From assembly GCF_002075345.1 (NCBI RefSeq), contig NZ_NAEW01000020.1, positions 1 to 64,000 of the forward strand: DNA of 64,000 nt, written 5' to 3'. Made by a program: the position numbers and the translations under genes. This document shows, one piece after another, positions 9,603 to 18,722 of this stretch. This DNA is from Citrobacter braakii. GTDB lineage: Bacteria; Pseudomonadota; Gammaproteobacteria; Enterobacterales; Enterobacteriaceae. Within the stretch, counting starts at the first letter, position 1. Every line of letters begins with the position of its first letter. Below the pieces are notes generated by a model. That model was not told the DNA's origin. It was given only the letters and a program-made list of their open reading frames with translations, and made no database searches.

Positions 9603-10277
9603 TTGGATAAGGTGTTAAAGTCTGTGTTACTTCCTCAATCAATCAAAAAAAGAAAAGGTATTCTTGCCATTGGTGCACATCCTGATGATATCGAACTGGG
9701 GTGTGGTGCGTCCCTTGCTCGTCTTGCGAAGAATGGCGTTTACATTACTGCTGTAGTAATGACTCCCGGCAAATCAGGCGCAGATAAAATTATTGATCGT
9801 CATCAGGAATCACGTGAGGCATTAAAGATTTTAGGTTGCCAGCAAACCATTCATCTTGATTTTACTGATACTCGTGCCCATTTGGAACTCAATGGAATGA
9901 TTCGTGCGCTGGAAAACATCATTCATCATGAAATTCCATCGGAAGTTGAAATTAGGCGAGTATATACTATGCACAATGCTGATCGTCATCAGGATCACGC
10001 AGCGGTTTATCAGGCTTCGATGGTTGCTTGCCGCTCGATTCCACAAATTCTCGGCTATGAAACACCAAGCACATGGATGTCATTTATGCCCCAAGTTTTT
10101 GAGTTAGTAGGAGAAGATGATTTCAATTTAAAACTTAAAGCCCTAAGTAAACATAAAAGTCAGAGCAAACGTGATTATATGCGTTCTGAACGTCTACGTG
10201 CTGTCGCGCAATTTCGTGGACAACAAATTAATAGTAATTATGGGGAAGGTTTTGTTGTTCACAAAATGATCTTATGA
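9603..10277 (+). CDS. yaiS: PIG-L/LmbE-type deacetylase, YaiS-like
   Basis: 224 residues. The zinc-binding motif AHPDDIE lies at about residues 25-31, and the second metal motif is in DRHQDH around residue 125. These are hallmarks of PIG-L enzymes, which remove N-acetyl groups from sugar amines. The start is a TTG at 9603; GTG 9612 is a possible alternative. K-12 has yaiS in the same order beside yaiP, yaiX and yaiO. It is the first gene here, nine bases before yaiP. With a synthase-like GT2 next to it, de-N-acetylation of a hexosamine polymer is the most likely role (inference). Confidence 0.83.
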   Translation: MDKVLKSVLLPQSIKKRKGILAIGAHPDDIELGCGASLARLAKNGVYITAVVMTPGKSGADKIIDRHQESREALKILGCQQTIHLDFTDTRAHLELNGMIRALENIIHHEIPSEVEIRRVYTMHNADRHQDHAAVYQASMVACRSIPQILGYETPSTWMSFMPQVFELVGEDDFNLKLKALSKHKSQSKRDYMRSERLRAVAQFRGQQINSNYGEGFVVHKMIL

Positions 10278-10286
10278 GTATTCTTA

Positions 10287-11483
10287 ATGAAAACTATCGT
10301 TTTTTTATCAATGGCTGTAGCAATATTGTTATGGTTTCTTAGTACATTAAGACAAAAACCAAGTCAAAAAAAAGGATGTGTTGATGCTGTTATCCCTGCT
10401 TATAACGAAGGACCTTGTTTAGAGCGAACATTAGAAAATCTTTTGCGAAATCCTTATTTTAGCAAGGTGATTTGTGTAAATGATGGCTCCACTGATAATA
10501 CCGCAGAAGTAATGAAAACCGTAAAGCAAAAATGGGGGGAGCGTTTTATTGCTATTACACAAAAAAATACAGGTAAAGGTGGGGCGTTGATGAATGGTCT
10601 TAATTATGTTACTTGCGAGCAGGTTTTTTTTAGTGATGCAGATACTTACGTTCCGCCTGATAGCAATGGTATAGGGTATATGCTGGCAGAAATTGAGCGC
10701 GGCGCAGATGCTGTAGGTGGTGTTCCTTCTACGGCATTAAAAGGTGCGGGTTTTCTACCCCATATCAGAGCCACTGTTAAGTTACCAATGATTGTCATGA
10801 AGCGAACATTACAGCAGATTCTTGGAGGAGCTCCATTTATTATAAGTGGTGCATGCGGCATGTTCCGAACGGATGTTTTGCGTAAGTTTGGCTTCTCTGA
10901 TCGGACAAAAGTAGAGGATCTAGATCTCACCTGGACGCTCGTTGCCAATGGCTATTGTGTACGTCAGGTTAATCGCTGTGTTGTATATCCGCAAGAGTGC
11001 AACAACATAGGTGATGAGTGGCGCCGTTGGAGGCGCTGGATTATTGGTTATGCTGTATGCATGAGGTTGCATAAATCACTATTATTTAGCCGCTTCGGTA
11101 TATTCAGTATTTTTCCTATGGTTATGGTAGTGCTTTATGGCGTTGGAATTTATCTGGTTACCTGGATTAATGAGTTTCAAGTTGCTGGAGCATATGGAAT
11201 CATAAAAGCTATATTTCCATTTATTTGGATTGGTGTGGTTTGCCTAATTGGTACCTTTAGTGCTTGGTTTCATCGTTGTTGGTTATTAGTACCATTAGCA
11301 CCACTCTCTGTTTTATATGTACTATTAGCCTACTCTATCTGGATTATTTATGGATTTATTGCCTTTTTTACTGGACGTGAACCCCAAAGAGATAAGCCCA
11401 CACGCTATTCAGCCTTGGTGGAAACGAAAGAAATTAATTCCCAATCAACTTCCCCAAGAAGTGAAAAGTTTTCTGAAAATTGA
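10287..11483 (+). CDS. yaiP: Membrane glycosyltransferase family 2, YaiP-like
   Basis: 398 residues, the length I remember for K-12 YaiP. An N-terminal helix (about 4-20) is followed by a cytoplasmic GT-A domain: PAYNEG, DGSTDNT (66-72), SDADTY (116-121, metal and UDP-sugar site), ED (210-211) and RRWRRW (246-251). The last resembles the Q/RxxRW motif of processive synthases such as PgaC and cellulose synthase. Three to four C-terminal helices follow. It probably polymerises or transfers a sugar at the inner membrane. Its 3' end overlaps yaiX by about 130 bp in another frame. Confidence 0.87.
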   Translation: MKTIVFLSMAVAILLWFLSTLRQKPSQKKGCVDAVIPAYNEGPCLERTLENLLRNPYFSKVICVNDGSTDNTAEVMKTVKQKWGERFIAITQKNTGKGGALMNGLNYVTCEQVFFSDADTYVPPDSNGIGYMLAEIERGADAVGGVPSTALKGAGFLPHIRATVKLPMIVMKRTLQQILGGAPFIISGACGMFRTDVLRKFGFSDRTKVEDLDLTWTLVANGYCVRQVNRCVVYPQECNNIGDEWRRWRRWIIGYAVCMRLHKSLLFSRFGIFSIFPMVMVVLYGVGIYLVTWINEFQVAGAYGIIKAIFPFIWIGVVCLIGTFSAWFHRCWLLVPLAPLSVLYVLLAYSIWIIYGFIAFFTGREPQRDKPTRYSALVETKEINSQSTSPRSEKFSEN

Positions 11484-12042
11484 TACCAAAGAGAAGAATA
11501 TTCAAATTGTTGATAATGTCATTATCGATGAAAGTGCAGGATATGTTGTTATTGGTGCCAATACACGAATTTGCCACGGGGCTGTTATTCAAGGACCTGT
11601 TGTGATTGGTGCTAACTGTCTGATTGGTAATTATTCATTCATTCGCCCAGGTACAGTGATTAGCAATAGTGTAAAAGTCGGGTTTGCAACAGAAATTAAA
11701 AACTCGGTTATTGAATCCGAAGTGACAATTGGGCCGCAATGCTTTATTGCTGACTCGGTTGTTGGAGAACATGCTTATTTAGGTGCACAGGTACGTACCA
11801 GTAATCATCGTTTGGATGAGCAGGTAGTATCTGTTCGCATTAGGGAAGATACTATAATCACTGGGTGCTATAAACTGGGGTGCTATATCGGTCAGCGCTC
11901 ACGACTTGGAGTACAGGTAGTTATTTTACCGGGTCGAATCATTGCTCCGGATACTCAACTTGGCCCACGCATTATAGTGGAACGTAACTTAGCTTCCGGA
12001 AATTATTCTCTCCGGCAAGAGCTTATTCGTACAGGTGATTAA
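11350..12042 (+). CDS. yaiX: Left-handed beta-helix acyltransferase-like protein, YaiX-like
   Basis: 230 residues. After ~60 residues there is a run of hexapeptide repeats (VIGANTRICHGAV, VIGANCLIGNYSFI and so on) that fold as a left-handed beta-helix, as in sugar-nucleotide acetyltransferases. To my knowledge yaiX is interrupted by an insertion sequence in K-12 and so is a pseudogene there. This copy has no stop or shift. The start ATG lies inside yaiP, and the first residues (MDLLPFLLD) match the chromosomal protein as I remember it. It overlaps the yaiO start. It may add an acyl group to the sugar made by YaiP or serve as a scaffold. Confidence 0.85.
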   Translation: MDLLPFLLDVNPKEISPHAIQPWWKRKKLIPNQLPQEVKSFLKIDTKEKNIQIVDNVIIDESAGYVVIGANTRICHGAVIQGPVVIGANCLIGNYSFIRPGTVISNSVKVGFATEIKNSVIESEVTIGPQCFIADSVVGEHAYLGAQVRTSNHRLDEQVVSVRIREDTIITGCYKLGCYIGQRSRLGVQVVILPGRIIAPDTQLGPRIIVERNLASGNYSLRQELIRTGD

Positions 12043-12817
12043 AATGAGAAAACAAGTCTTTTTGATGGTAAGTATTTTTAGTTCATTACCAGCGTATGCC
12101 GGAGTAACATCAATTACTACAGGTTATGACTTTATCGATTATTCTGGTAACCATGGCAAGCGCAATATAGCATATGCTGAAATGGTCGCAAATATTGAAA
12201 GATCAACATTGCTTTTAAATATTTCTCAGGGCCAACGCGATTATGGAGCTGAACGTTTCAATGCGACGAGGGGCCAAAGCGCTGTATGGTATAAATGGAA
12301 TAACTGGCTGACAACACGTACAGGTATAGCCTTTGCTGATAATACCCCTGTCTTTGCGCGAAAGGATTTTCGTCAGGATATTAATCTGAGGCTGCTACCA
12401 AAAACAGTGTTCACCACTGGATATCGTTATACAAAATATTATGATGATGCTGAGGTTAATTCATGGCAGGGAGGGATTGGCCTCTATGTTGGTCAATTTA
12501 TAGCTAGCTATCGTTACACTCATTATGATTCAAGTCATACGGGAGGCAGTTATAATAATATGGTCTCCCTTCGTCTGAAAGACTCACGTGGTGATGGTTA
12601 TACTCAATTATGGTTGAGTCGTGGCACAGGGGCTTATGTCTATGACTGGTCTCCTGAGACCCTAAACGGAAATATGAAAAACATAAGCCTCCAACGTATC
12701 CAGCCACTTACAGAGTATCTTAATCTGGGATTGACGGCAGGTAAAAGTTGGTACGATACACCAACCAGTGAATACAGTGGATTACAACTTACAGCCCATC
12801 TTTCTTGGAAGTTCTGA
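12035..12817 (+). CDS. yaiO: Outer-membrane beta-barrel protein, YaiO-like
   Basis: 260 residues from ATG 12035 (ATG 12044 is an alternative). A signal peptide ends in LPAYAG (about 22). The rest alternates short amphipathic beta strands and ends in an aromatic residue (LSWKF), typical of an outer-membrane barrel. Strings such as TTRTGIAFADNTPVFAR agree with K-12 YaiO. It is the last gene of the four-gene unit and the likely export or anchoring pore for the glycan, comparable with PgaA in the poly-GlcNAc system (inference). The non-coding region follows. Confidence 0.9.
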   Translation: MIKMRKQVFLMVSIFSSLPAYAGVTSITTGYDFIDYSGNHGKRNIAYAEMVANIERSTLLLNISQGQRDYGAERFNATRGQSAVWYKWNNWLTTRTGIAFADNTPVFARKDFRQDINLRLLPKTVFTTGYRYTKYYDDAEVNSWQGGIGLYVGQFIASYRYTHYDSSHTGGSYNNMVSLRLKDSRGDGYTQLWLSRGTGAYVYDWSPETLNGNMKNISLQRIQPLTEYLNLGLTAGKSWYDTPTSEYSGLQLTAHLSWKF

Positions 12818-14076
12818 CTTTTCCATTATGAGGGATCTGGTGACTCTTTCGTTATTAATTAATCCACTTAAAAGGTGTTTACGATGTGAATTTTAATAGT
12901 AAAGTACTGTATCATGAAGGAGTTAAAGTAATATCAAACTTGTCCTGAGTTACAGATATTTATTTCTCTTGGTAACTTTTTCCATTATTATACTCTGCAT
13001 AATGTCTGTTCTATTTATAGGTTTGATGAAGTTATTCGTTATTTATGCTCAATCGTGTCCTAAATGGTACTATCCCCAAATGTAGCTGGCTTAGTTATGA
13101 CAAGAATTTATGGGGTGTTGTAACAGTACAGTATACCAGAATTACTTTCGTTGTAGAGTTAAACTGGAAGTTCTACGATAATGTCAATGGACTATGCAGA
13201 AATTATAATTCTACTGCATAATCTCAATACAACTTAGGGGCTTTTCCTTCAGCCCCTGTTAACCTTGTTGTCTTTTATTACATTGTACATCACCGAATCT
13301 CTGTGCAGTAGCAATATATACACCTTCCTGTTGTAAGCAATATCTTCGCCAAAATGTGATATTTCTCAAATTTCAGGCCATACAATATTTCAGAACTATA
13401 TACTATATGGATAGTGGTACTCGTCGAGTTTTCGTGAACAATTGAGCAGAAGATTTTATGACCAAGGAGTTTTTCAGGTCTGGTAATAACAGGAGTCCGT
13501 ACCTCCAGATGCTTCTATTTAGGATTTATTACTTGTGTTGTAAATTACAGCTTGCATTTTGAGGTGATGAGAATTATCTGTCCTGTCACATTTTATTGAG
13601 ATAAGACAGCGAGGAATTCTTATCTCAGAATCCGTTACATAGGATATATGTGACAATTTCTATTTTATCAGCAACTTCATGGTGTATCTTCTCCCGAAGA
13701 GAGAAAAACTTGAGCATTTATTCAACAAAGCCGTTAGAGTTATGAACAAATGATTTGAATTTATTTATATTGTTCTGTTTGGATAACGGAAAACTATCTT
13801 TTATATAGCTGGTAATGCTTCATAAGGATTTGACAAAAAAGATGATATAAAAGTAACTTTTTAGTTTTGGTTTGTTGGTTATTAGCTCTGGGTTCTTTTT
13901 ACAAAAGGCATTTAACGATATAATTATAACTATATCAAGTATAAGTATTGTTACCTATAATCAGTTAAATAATAATGTGAAGGGCGCAGAGTTATTGGTT
14001 TTATTTCTGCCGTACCTTAGCTTTATGCGTTTTATGTTATGTGTTAGTTAAAAAAGATGGATTGAGGTTTTATTTT
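12818..14076. other. 1.26-kb AT-rich region without genes, upstream of the fimbrial operon
   Basis: No frame of 60 codons or more is credible on either strand. It holds one terminator-like hairpin (13236-13257) and long AT-rich tracts, including many TATA-like hexamers near 13900-14030 just before the major pilin. Such length upstream of a fimbrial operon suggests a large regulatory region bound by H-NS and activators, but I cannot point to defined operators. Confidence 0.5.
13236..13257 (+). terminator. Terminator-like hairpin
   Basis: AGGGGCT (13236-13242) pairs with AGCCCCT (13251-13257) over an 8-nt loop, with T-rich sequence 13-20 bases further on. It is 420 bp after yaiO, so it is more likely part of old decayed sequence than the operon's main terminator. 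Confidence 0.45.
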
Positions 14077-14619
14077 ATGAAGAAAAGTTTAGTAGCTGGT
14101 GTTGTAGCTATGGCGATGTTTTCTTTTGGTGCCCAAGCTAACGGTCAGGGTGTTGTTAACTTCAAAGGCACTGTAATTGATGCTCCATGCGGCATTGCAT
14201 CTGAATCAGCAGATCAAACTATTGATTTTGGTCAGATTTCTAAAGCACATCTGGAGGCCAATGGTATTTCGGTCAAGAAAGATCTGGATATTAAACTTGT
14301 TAACTGCACTCTGGCCAAGCCGGGTGCGCCGGGTGGTAACCCAGGAGCTTTTAAAACCGTGCAAGTTGCGTTCACTGGTACGACTGTAGGTGCTCAGAAA
14401 GATGAATTAGGTACTTCTGGTAACACTGGTACAGCCATTGTTGTGTCTGAGGCAGGTGGCAAGTTGGTTAAATTTGACGGAACTGCCGGTGATCCCAGCA
14501 ATCTTAAGGAAGGTGATACCACTCTGCGCTATAGTACTTGGGTCAAAAAAGCTACCGGTGGTACACTGAGTGAAGGTGATTTCTCCGCCGTTGCTAACTT
14601 TAACCTGACCTACCAATAA
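14077..14619 (+). CDS. sfpA: Major fimbrial subunit, SfpA-like
   Basis: 180 residues from ATG 14077. The GTG at 14041 in the same frame is an unlikely upstream extension, because MKKSLVAG begins a standard signal peptide ending at AQAN. Mature features: two cysteines (Cys in DAPCGI and in LVNCTL) for the pilin disulfide, and the C-terminal donor strand region ending FNLTYQ with the penultimate Tyr. The Gly/Thr-rich middle is typical of the Pmf/Sfp branch of chaperone-usher pilins. It is followed by a strong hairpin before the next gene, which would give excess of this transcript. Confidence 0.88.
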   Translation: MKKSLVAGVVAMAMFSFGAQANGQGVVNFKGTVIDAPCGIASESADQTIDFGQISKAHLEANGISVKKDLDIKLVNCTLAKPGAPGGNPGAFKTVQVAFTGTTVGAQKDELGTSGNTGTAIVVSEAGGKLVKFDGTAGDPSNLKEGDTTLRYSTWVKKATGGTLSEGDFSAVANFNLTYQ

Positions 14620-14646
14620 TAATTAGCGATCGCTTCTTATATAATA

Positions 14647-14676
14647 AAAAGCAGAGCTATTTATAGTTCTGCTTTT
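14647..14676 (+). terminator. Hairpin between major pilin and downstream fimbrial genes
   Basis: A 13-bp stem (AAAAGCAGAGCTA with TAGTTCTGCTTTT, one G-T pair) closes a TTTA loop. It ends in TTTT, so it is a rho-independent terminator or attenuator that would raise the ratio of major pilin to assembly proteins. Confidence 0.82.
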
Positions 14677-14696
14677 ATTAGAAATGGAATATCAAA

Positions 14697-15284
14697 ATGA
14701 ACTGGCGCTTTGCTTTTATTGTAACGATATTCTGGAGTTCAGTATTGCATGCTACCTCCTCATTACCTTTCCCTCCATCGGGGATGACATTACCAGAATA
14801 TTGGGGAGAAGAGCATGTGTGGTGGCATGGTCGTGCAAATTTTAAAGGTCAGGTCATTATGCCTGCCTGTACGTTAGCGATGGAGGATACGTATCAGGTA
14901 ATCGAAATGGGAGAAACGCCTGTACGGGATTTACAGAACAGTAGTCTTGGAGTGGAAAAAAATTTTCGCCTGAGGTTACGTAATTGCGAACTGGCAGGTA
15001 CTGGAAAGCGAGTTTATACGGCTAGTCGTGTGCGTGTAACTTTTGAGGGGGGGCATGGTGAAACTCCCGATAAATTCTTATTACTAGGAAGTGCTCAGGG
15101 CGTAAGCTTACAAATACTGGACAAGCAAGGTTATCCGGCTAAATCTGGAAAGGTAATGCCCCCGTTATTATTGAATGGGAATGAGGATGAATTTGATTAT
15201 ACCTTACGACTTGTCCGTAACGAATATCCACTAAAACCAGGGAGTTATTATTCCGTATTGCGGTTTAAGGTCGATTACGAATAA
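14697..15284 (+). CDS. sfpH: Minor fimbrial subunit, SfpH/PapH-like (likely terminator subunit)
   Basis: 195 residues. A signal peptide ends near LHATSS (about 20). A long N-terminal extension precedes the pilin core, which has the two conserved cysteines (MPACTLA and LRNCELA) and the C-terminal strand LRFKVDYE. Its place directly after the major pilin and before the usher is that of PapH, which stops polymerisation and anchors the pilus in the outer membrane. Function is inferred from order and fold. It is separated from sfpA by the hairpin and from the usher gene by 110 bp. Confidence 0.82.
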   Translation: MNWRFAFIVTIFWSSVLHATSSLPFPPSGMTLPEYWGEEHVWWHGRANFKGQVIMPACTLAMEDTYQVIEMGETPVRDLQNSSLGVEKNFRLRLRNCELAGTGKRVYTASRVRVTFEGGHGETPDKFLLLGSAQGVSLQILDKQGYPAKSGKVMPPLLLNGNEDEFDYTLRLVRNEYPLKPGSYYSVLRFKVDYE

Positions 15285-15397
15285 TGGCTTAATTGTATTT
15301 CATTTAGCATATCCATGTTTTATTTCCTCGGTGTTGGAGGAGTATGGCTTTCGTTTGTCGGAATTACTCTGATTCGTGTTAAAAGTGATGATTGATA

Positions 15398-17899
15398 ATG
15401 GCGAAGAATAATTATTTTACCGTTAATAACATTACCTGTGCGTTGATGTTTTCACTATCGAGTGTGCCGACTTACGCTGTAGACTTTAATACTGATGTTT
15501 TGGATGCGGTAGACAGAAAAAATATTGATATTTCTCGGTTCTCGCAAGTTGGATATATTATGCCCGGGCAGTATCAAATGGAATTAATCGTAAATGGGCG
15601 AGGCGTTTCACCCACAGCGTTTTCTGTAACATTTCTGGAGCGTCCAACACAAGGAAAAGACGCAGAGCAGTCATTACCTCAACCATGCTTGACGCCTGAA
15701 ATGGTTAACAGAATGGGGTTAACTGAAGAATCTCAGGAGAAAGTTACCTACTGGAACAATGAACAGTGTGCTGATTTGAGCCTTTTGCTGGGGGTCGAAA
15801 TTCGCCCAAATACGGCACAAGGTATGCTTCACATTAACATGCCACAGGCGTGGCTGGAGTACACTGATGCGTCTTGGTTACCGCCATCACAATGGGATGA
15901 TGGTATTCCTGGATTGTTGTTTGACTATAACATTAACGGGACAGTAAACAAGCCACACCAAGGGGGGCAATCTCAGTCACTCAGTTATTACGGAACAACA
16001 GGCATCAACGCTGGGGCATGGCGTTTACGCGGGGATTACCAGGGTAATCTTAACCATACTACCGGTAATGCAGGAGGGACGGAGAGTCAGTTCACCTGGA
16101 CTCGATTTTACATGTACCGTGCACTCCCACGCTGGCGTGCTAACTTGACGCTGGGTGAAAATTACATTAATTCAGATATCTTCAGTCCTTGGCGATATAT
16201 CGGTGCCAGTCTGGAAAGCGATGATCGCATGTTACCGCCAAAACTACGTGGCTATGCACCACAGATTACGGGGGTTGCCAATACGAATGCCCGTGTTGTG
16301 ATCTCGCAACAGAATCGAATTATTTATGATTCAACTGTCCCGGCTGGACCATTTTCGATCCAAGATTTGGATAGTTCTGTTCGTGGACGCCTTGATGTAG
16401 AAGTTATTGAGCAGGATGGTCGAAAGCAAACATTTCAGGTAGATACGGCGTATGTGCCCTATCTTACCCGACCAGGTCAAATTCGCTATAAACTTGTATC
16501 AGGGCGTTCGCGTAATTATGAACACACTATGGAAGGCCCTGTTTTTATATCCGGCGAAGCATCATGGGGAATCGGTAATAAATGGTCTCTCTATGGCGGC
16601 AGCATTTTTTCGGAAGATTATAACTCCCTAGCTGTTGGTCTCGGTCGTGATCTTAATGAATTTGGTACTCTATCTACGGATGTTACCCAATCCGTGGCTC
16701 GACTGGAGGATGAAACAAAACAAGGTAAGTCTTGGCGTTTAAGTTATTCAAAACGTTTTGATGATATAAATTCAGATATCACATTTGCAGGGTATCGTTT
16801 CTCTGAGCGTAACTATATGACCATGGAACAATACCTTGACGCCCGTTATCGTAATGATTTCACGAGACGTGAAAAGGAGATGTATACCGTTACGTTTAAT
16901 AAGAACTTCGTAGACTCAAATACATCCGTTAACCTGCAGTACAGCCATCAGACATACTGGGATCAGAAAATGTCTGATTATTATATGGTGTCAATAAACA
17001 GATATTTCGATGCTGCAGGATTAAAAAATGTTTCTTTGGGACTGTCCGCCTCCCGTTCGAAATACCAGAACTACGACAACGATTCGGTATTTCTACGGTT
17101 GTCCATTCCTTGGGGAAGCACAACATTTAATTATGGCAGCAGTATGAGTAACGACCGTTACACTAACACCTTAGGGTACAGCGGTACCCTGGATGGTGGG
17201 TTAAGTAGCTACTCGTTGAACGCAGGTATAAGCAATGGTAACAGCTTACCTTCTCAAACACAGATGAGTGGGTTCTTTAGCCATAATAGCCCACTGGCTA
17301 ATATTGCAGCTAATTTTTCAACAGTGCAGAACGGTTATACCTCATTTGGGGTGAGTGCTTCAGGTGGTGCAACGATTACAACACAGGGGGCAGCCTTGCA
17401 TGCGGGAGGTATGAATGGTAGCACCCGCTTACTTGTCGATACTGACGGTGTTGGAGGAGTTCCCGTCGATGGTGGTCGAGTTTTGACCAACGATTGGGGT
17501 GTTGGTGTTGTGACAAATGTGAGCAGTTATTATCGTAATACTACCTCAGTTGATATGAAGAAGTTACCAGCAGATATCGAGGCTCGTCGTTCTGTGGTGG
17601 AATCAGTCCTGACCGAGGGGGCAATAGGATATCGTAAATTTGAAGTTCTAAAGGGGAATCGCTTGTTTGCCGTGTTGCGTATGGCTGATAGCAGTTATCC
17701 ACCCTTTGGTGCAAGCGTGATGAATGCTAAAGGTCGTGAACTGGGAATAGTCGCAGACAGTGGACTTTCATGGTTAAGTGGGGTAACCCCAGGAGAAAGA
17801 TTGAATGTGAGTTGGGGGGGTAAAATACAGTGCGTCGTAGATATTACGGAGAAGCTAAATCCGGACCAACAATTACTGTTGCCATGTAGAAAGGTATAG
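15398..17899 (+). CDS. sfpC: Fimbrial outer-membrane usher, SfpC-like
   Basis: About 833 residues. I use ATG 15398 rather than the TTG two codons upstream. A signal peptide ends at PTYA. The usher domains follow in order: N-terminal chaperone-binding domain (with the family string VDFNTDVLDA at the start), 24-strand barrel with plug (Y-x-R-x-Y repeats through the middle) and C-terminal domains with a closing cysteine pair (IQCVVD and LLPCRKV). The usual length is 800-870. It secretes and assembles the pilins from the chaperone complexes. It is a single intact frame. Confidence 0.92.
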   Translation: MAKNNYFTVNNITCALMFSLSSVPTYAVDFNTDVLDAVDRKNIDISRFSQVGYIMPGQYQMELIVNGRGVSPTAFSVTFLERPTQGKDAEQSLPQPCLTPEMVNRMGLTEESQEKVTYWNNEQCADLSLLLGVEIRPNTAQGMLHINMPQAWLEYTDASWLPPSQWDDGIPGLLFDYNINGTVNKPHQGGQSQSLSYYGTTGINAGAWRLRGDYQGNLNHTTGNAGGTESQFTWTRFYMYRALPRWRANLTLGENYINSDIFSPWRYIGASLESDDRMLPPKLRGYAPQITGVANTNARVVISQQNRIIYDSTVPAGPFSIQDLDSSVRGRLDVEVIEQDGRKQTFQVDTAYVPYLTRPGQIRYKLVSGRSRNYEHTMEGPVFISGEASWGIGNKWSLYGGSIFSEDYNSLAVGLGRDLNEFGTLSTDVTQSVARLEDETKQGKSWRLSYSKRFDDINSDITFAGYRFSERNYMTMEQYLDARYRNDFTRREKEMYTVTFNKNFVDSNTSVNLQYSHQTYWDQKMSDYYMVSINRYFDAAGLKNVSLGLSASRSKYQNYDNDSVFLRLSIPWGSTTFNYGSSMSNDRYTNTLGYSGTLDGGLSSYSLNAGISNGNSLPSQTQMSGFFSHNSPLANIAANFSTVQNGYTSFGVSASGGATITTQGAALHAGGMNGSTRLLVDTDGVGGVPVDGGRVLTNDWGVGVVTNVSSYYRNTTSVDMKKLPADIEARRSVVESVLTEGAIGYRKFEVLKGNRLFAVLRMADSSYPPFGASVMNAKGRELGIVADSGLSWLSGVTPGERLNVSWGGKIQCVVDITEKLNPDQQLLLPCRKV

Positions 17900-17919
17900 A
17901 ATTCCGTTATTCACTCGGA

Positions 17920-17942
17920 GTATGGAGATATTTTCTCCATAC
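17920..17942 (+). terminator. Hairpin between usher and chaperone genes
   Basis: A 9-bp perfect stem (GTATGGAGA / TCTCCATAC) around loop TATTT. There is no T-run directly after it, so it may act in mRNA processing or as an attenuator rather than as a strict terminator. Confidence 0.5.
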
Positions 17943-17990
17943 GATTATTTATGTGCGGTTTATTAGACCATAAAATGAGAGAGATTTAAT

Positions 17991-18722
17991 ATGTTGAAAG
18001 TAAGACCTGTATTTAAGAATATATTGATAACTACAGCATGTTTGGCTGTAGCACCTATTGTTAATGCAGCCGTTTCCCTTGACCGTACCCGAGCCGTTTT
18101 TGACGGTGGGGAAAAAACAATGACTCTTAATATTTCCAATGACAACAATCAATTACCATACCTTGCTCAAGCATGGATAGAAAATGAAAAGCAAGAAAAA
18201 ATCACAACAGGACCGATTGTCGTTACACCACCAGTACAACGCCTTGAACCTGGCGAAAAAAGTATGGTACGCCTTTCCAGCACCCCGGAAATAAATAAGC
18301 TCCCTCAGGATAGAGAGTCTATTTTCTATTTCAATCTTCGCGAGATTCCGCCTAAGAGTGACAAAGCGAATGTTTTACAAATAGCACTACAAACGAAGAT
18401 AAAACTTTTTTATCGACCTGATTCTATTAGAGCGAAACCTAATGCTGTATGGCAGGATCAGTTAGTACTCAATAAAACCAGTGGTGGTTACACAATTGAT
18501 AATCCAACACCATACTATGTAACAGTAATAGGTCTGGGGGGCAGCAAAAAACAGGCAGAAGAAGGAGAGTTTGAACCGGTGATGCTGGCTCCTAAGTCTT
18601 CAAAAACAGTTAAATCAGGTAGCTACACTACACCGTATCTAAGCTTCATAAACGATTACGGTGGGCGCCCAGTCTTACAATTTAGCTGCAGTGGGGATCG
18701 TTGTACGGCGGTGAAAAAGTAA
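17991..18722 (+). CDS. sfpD: Periplasmic fimbrial chaperone, SfpD-like
   Basis: 243 residues. A signal peptide ends at VNA (about 25). The PapD-type two-Ig-domain fold is marked by LDRTRAVFDGGEKTM at the start, conserved Arg and Lys for pilin carboxylate binding, and the signature FYFNLREIPP before the second domain. Two cysteines at the extreme C-terminus (FSCSGDRC) probably form a disulfide. It folds and caps the pilins by donor-strand complementation. The stop codon overlaps the next start (TAATG). Confidence 0.92.
   Translation: MLKVRPVFKNILITTACLAVAPIVNAAVSLDRTRAVFDGGEKTMTLNISNDNNQLPYLAQAWIENEKQEKITTGPIVVTPPVQRLEPGEKSMVRLSSTPEINKLPQDRESIFYFNLREIPPKSDKANVLQIALQTKIKLFYRPDSIRAKPNAVWQDQLVLNKTSGGYTIDNPTPYYVTVIGLGGSKKQAEEGEFEPVMLAPKSSKTVKSGSYTTPYLSFINDYGGRPVLQFSCSGDRCTAVKK

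Noticed and set aside
14041..14076. GTG start 12 codons before sfpA ATG
   Set aside because: It would place a charged segment before a complete signal peptide.
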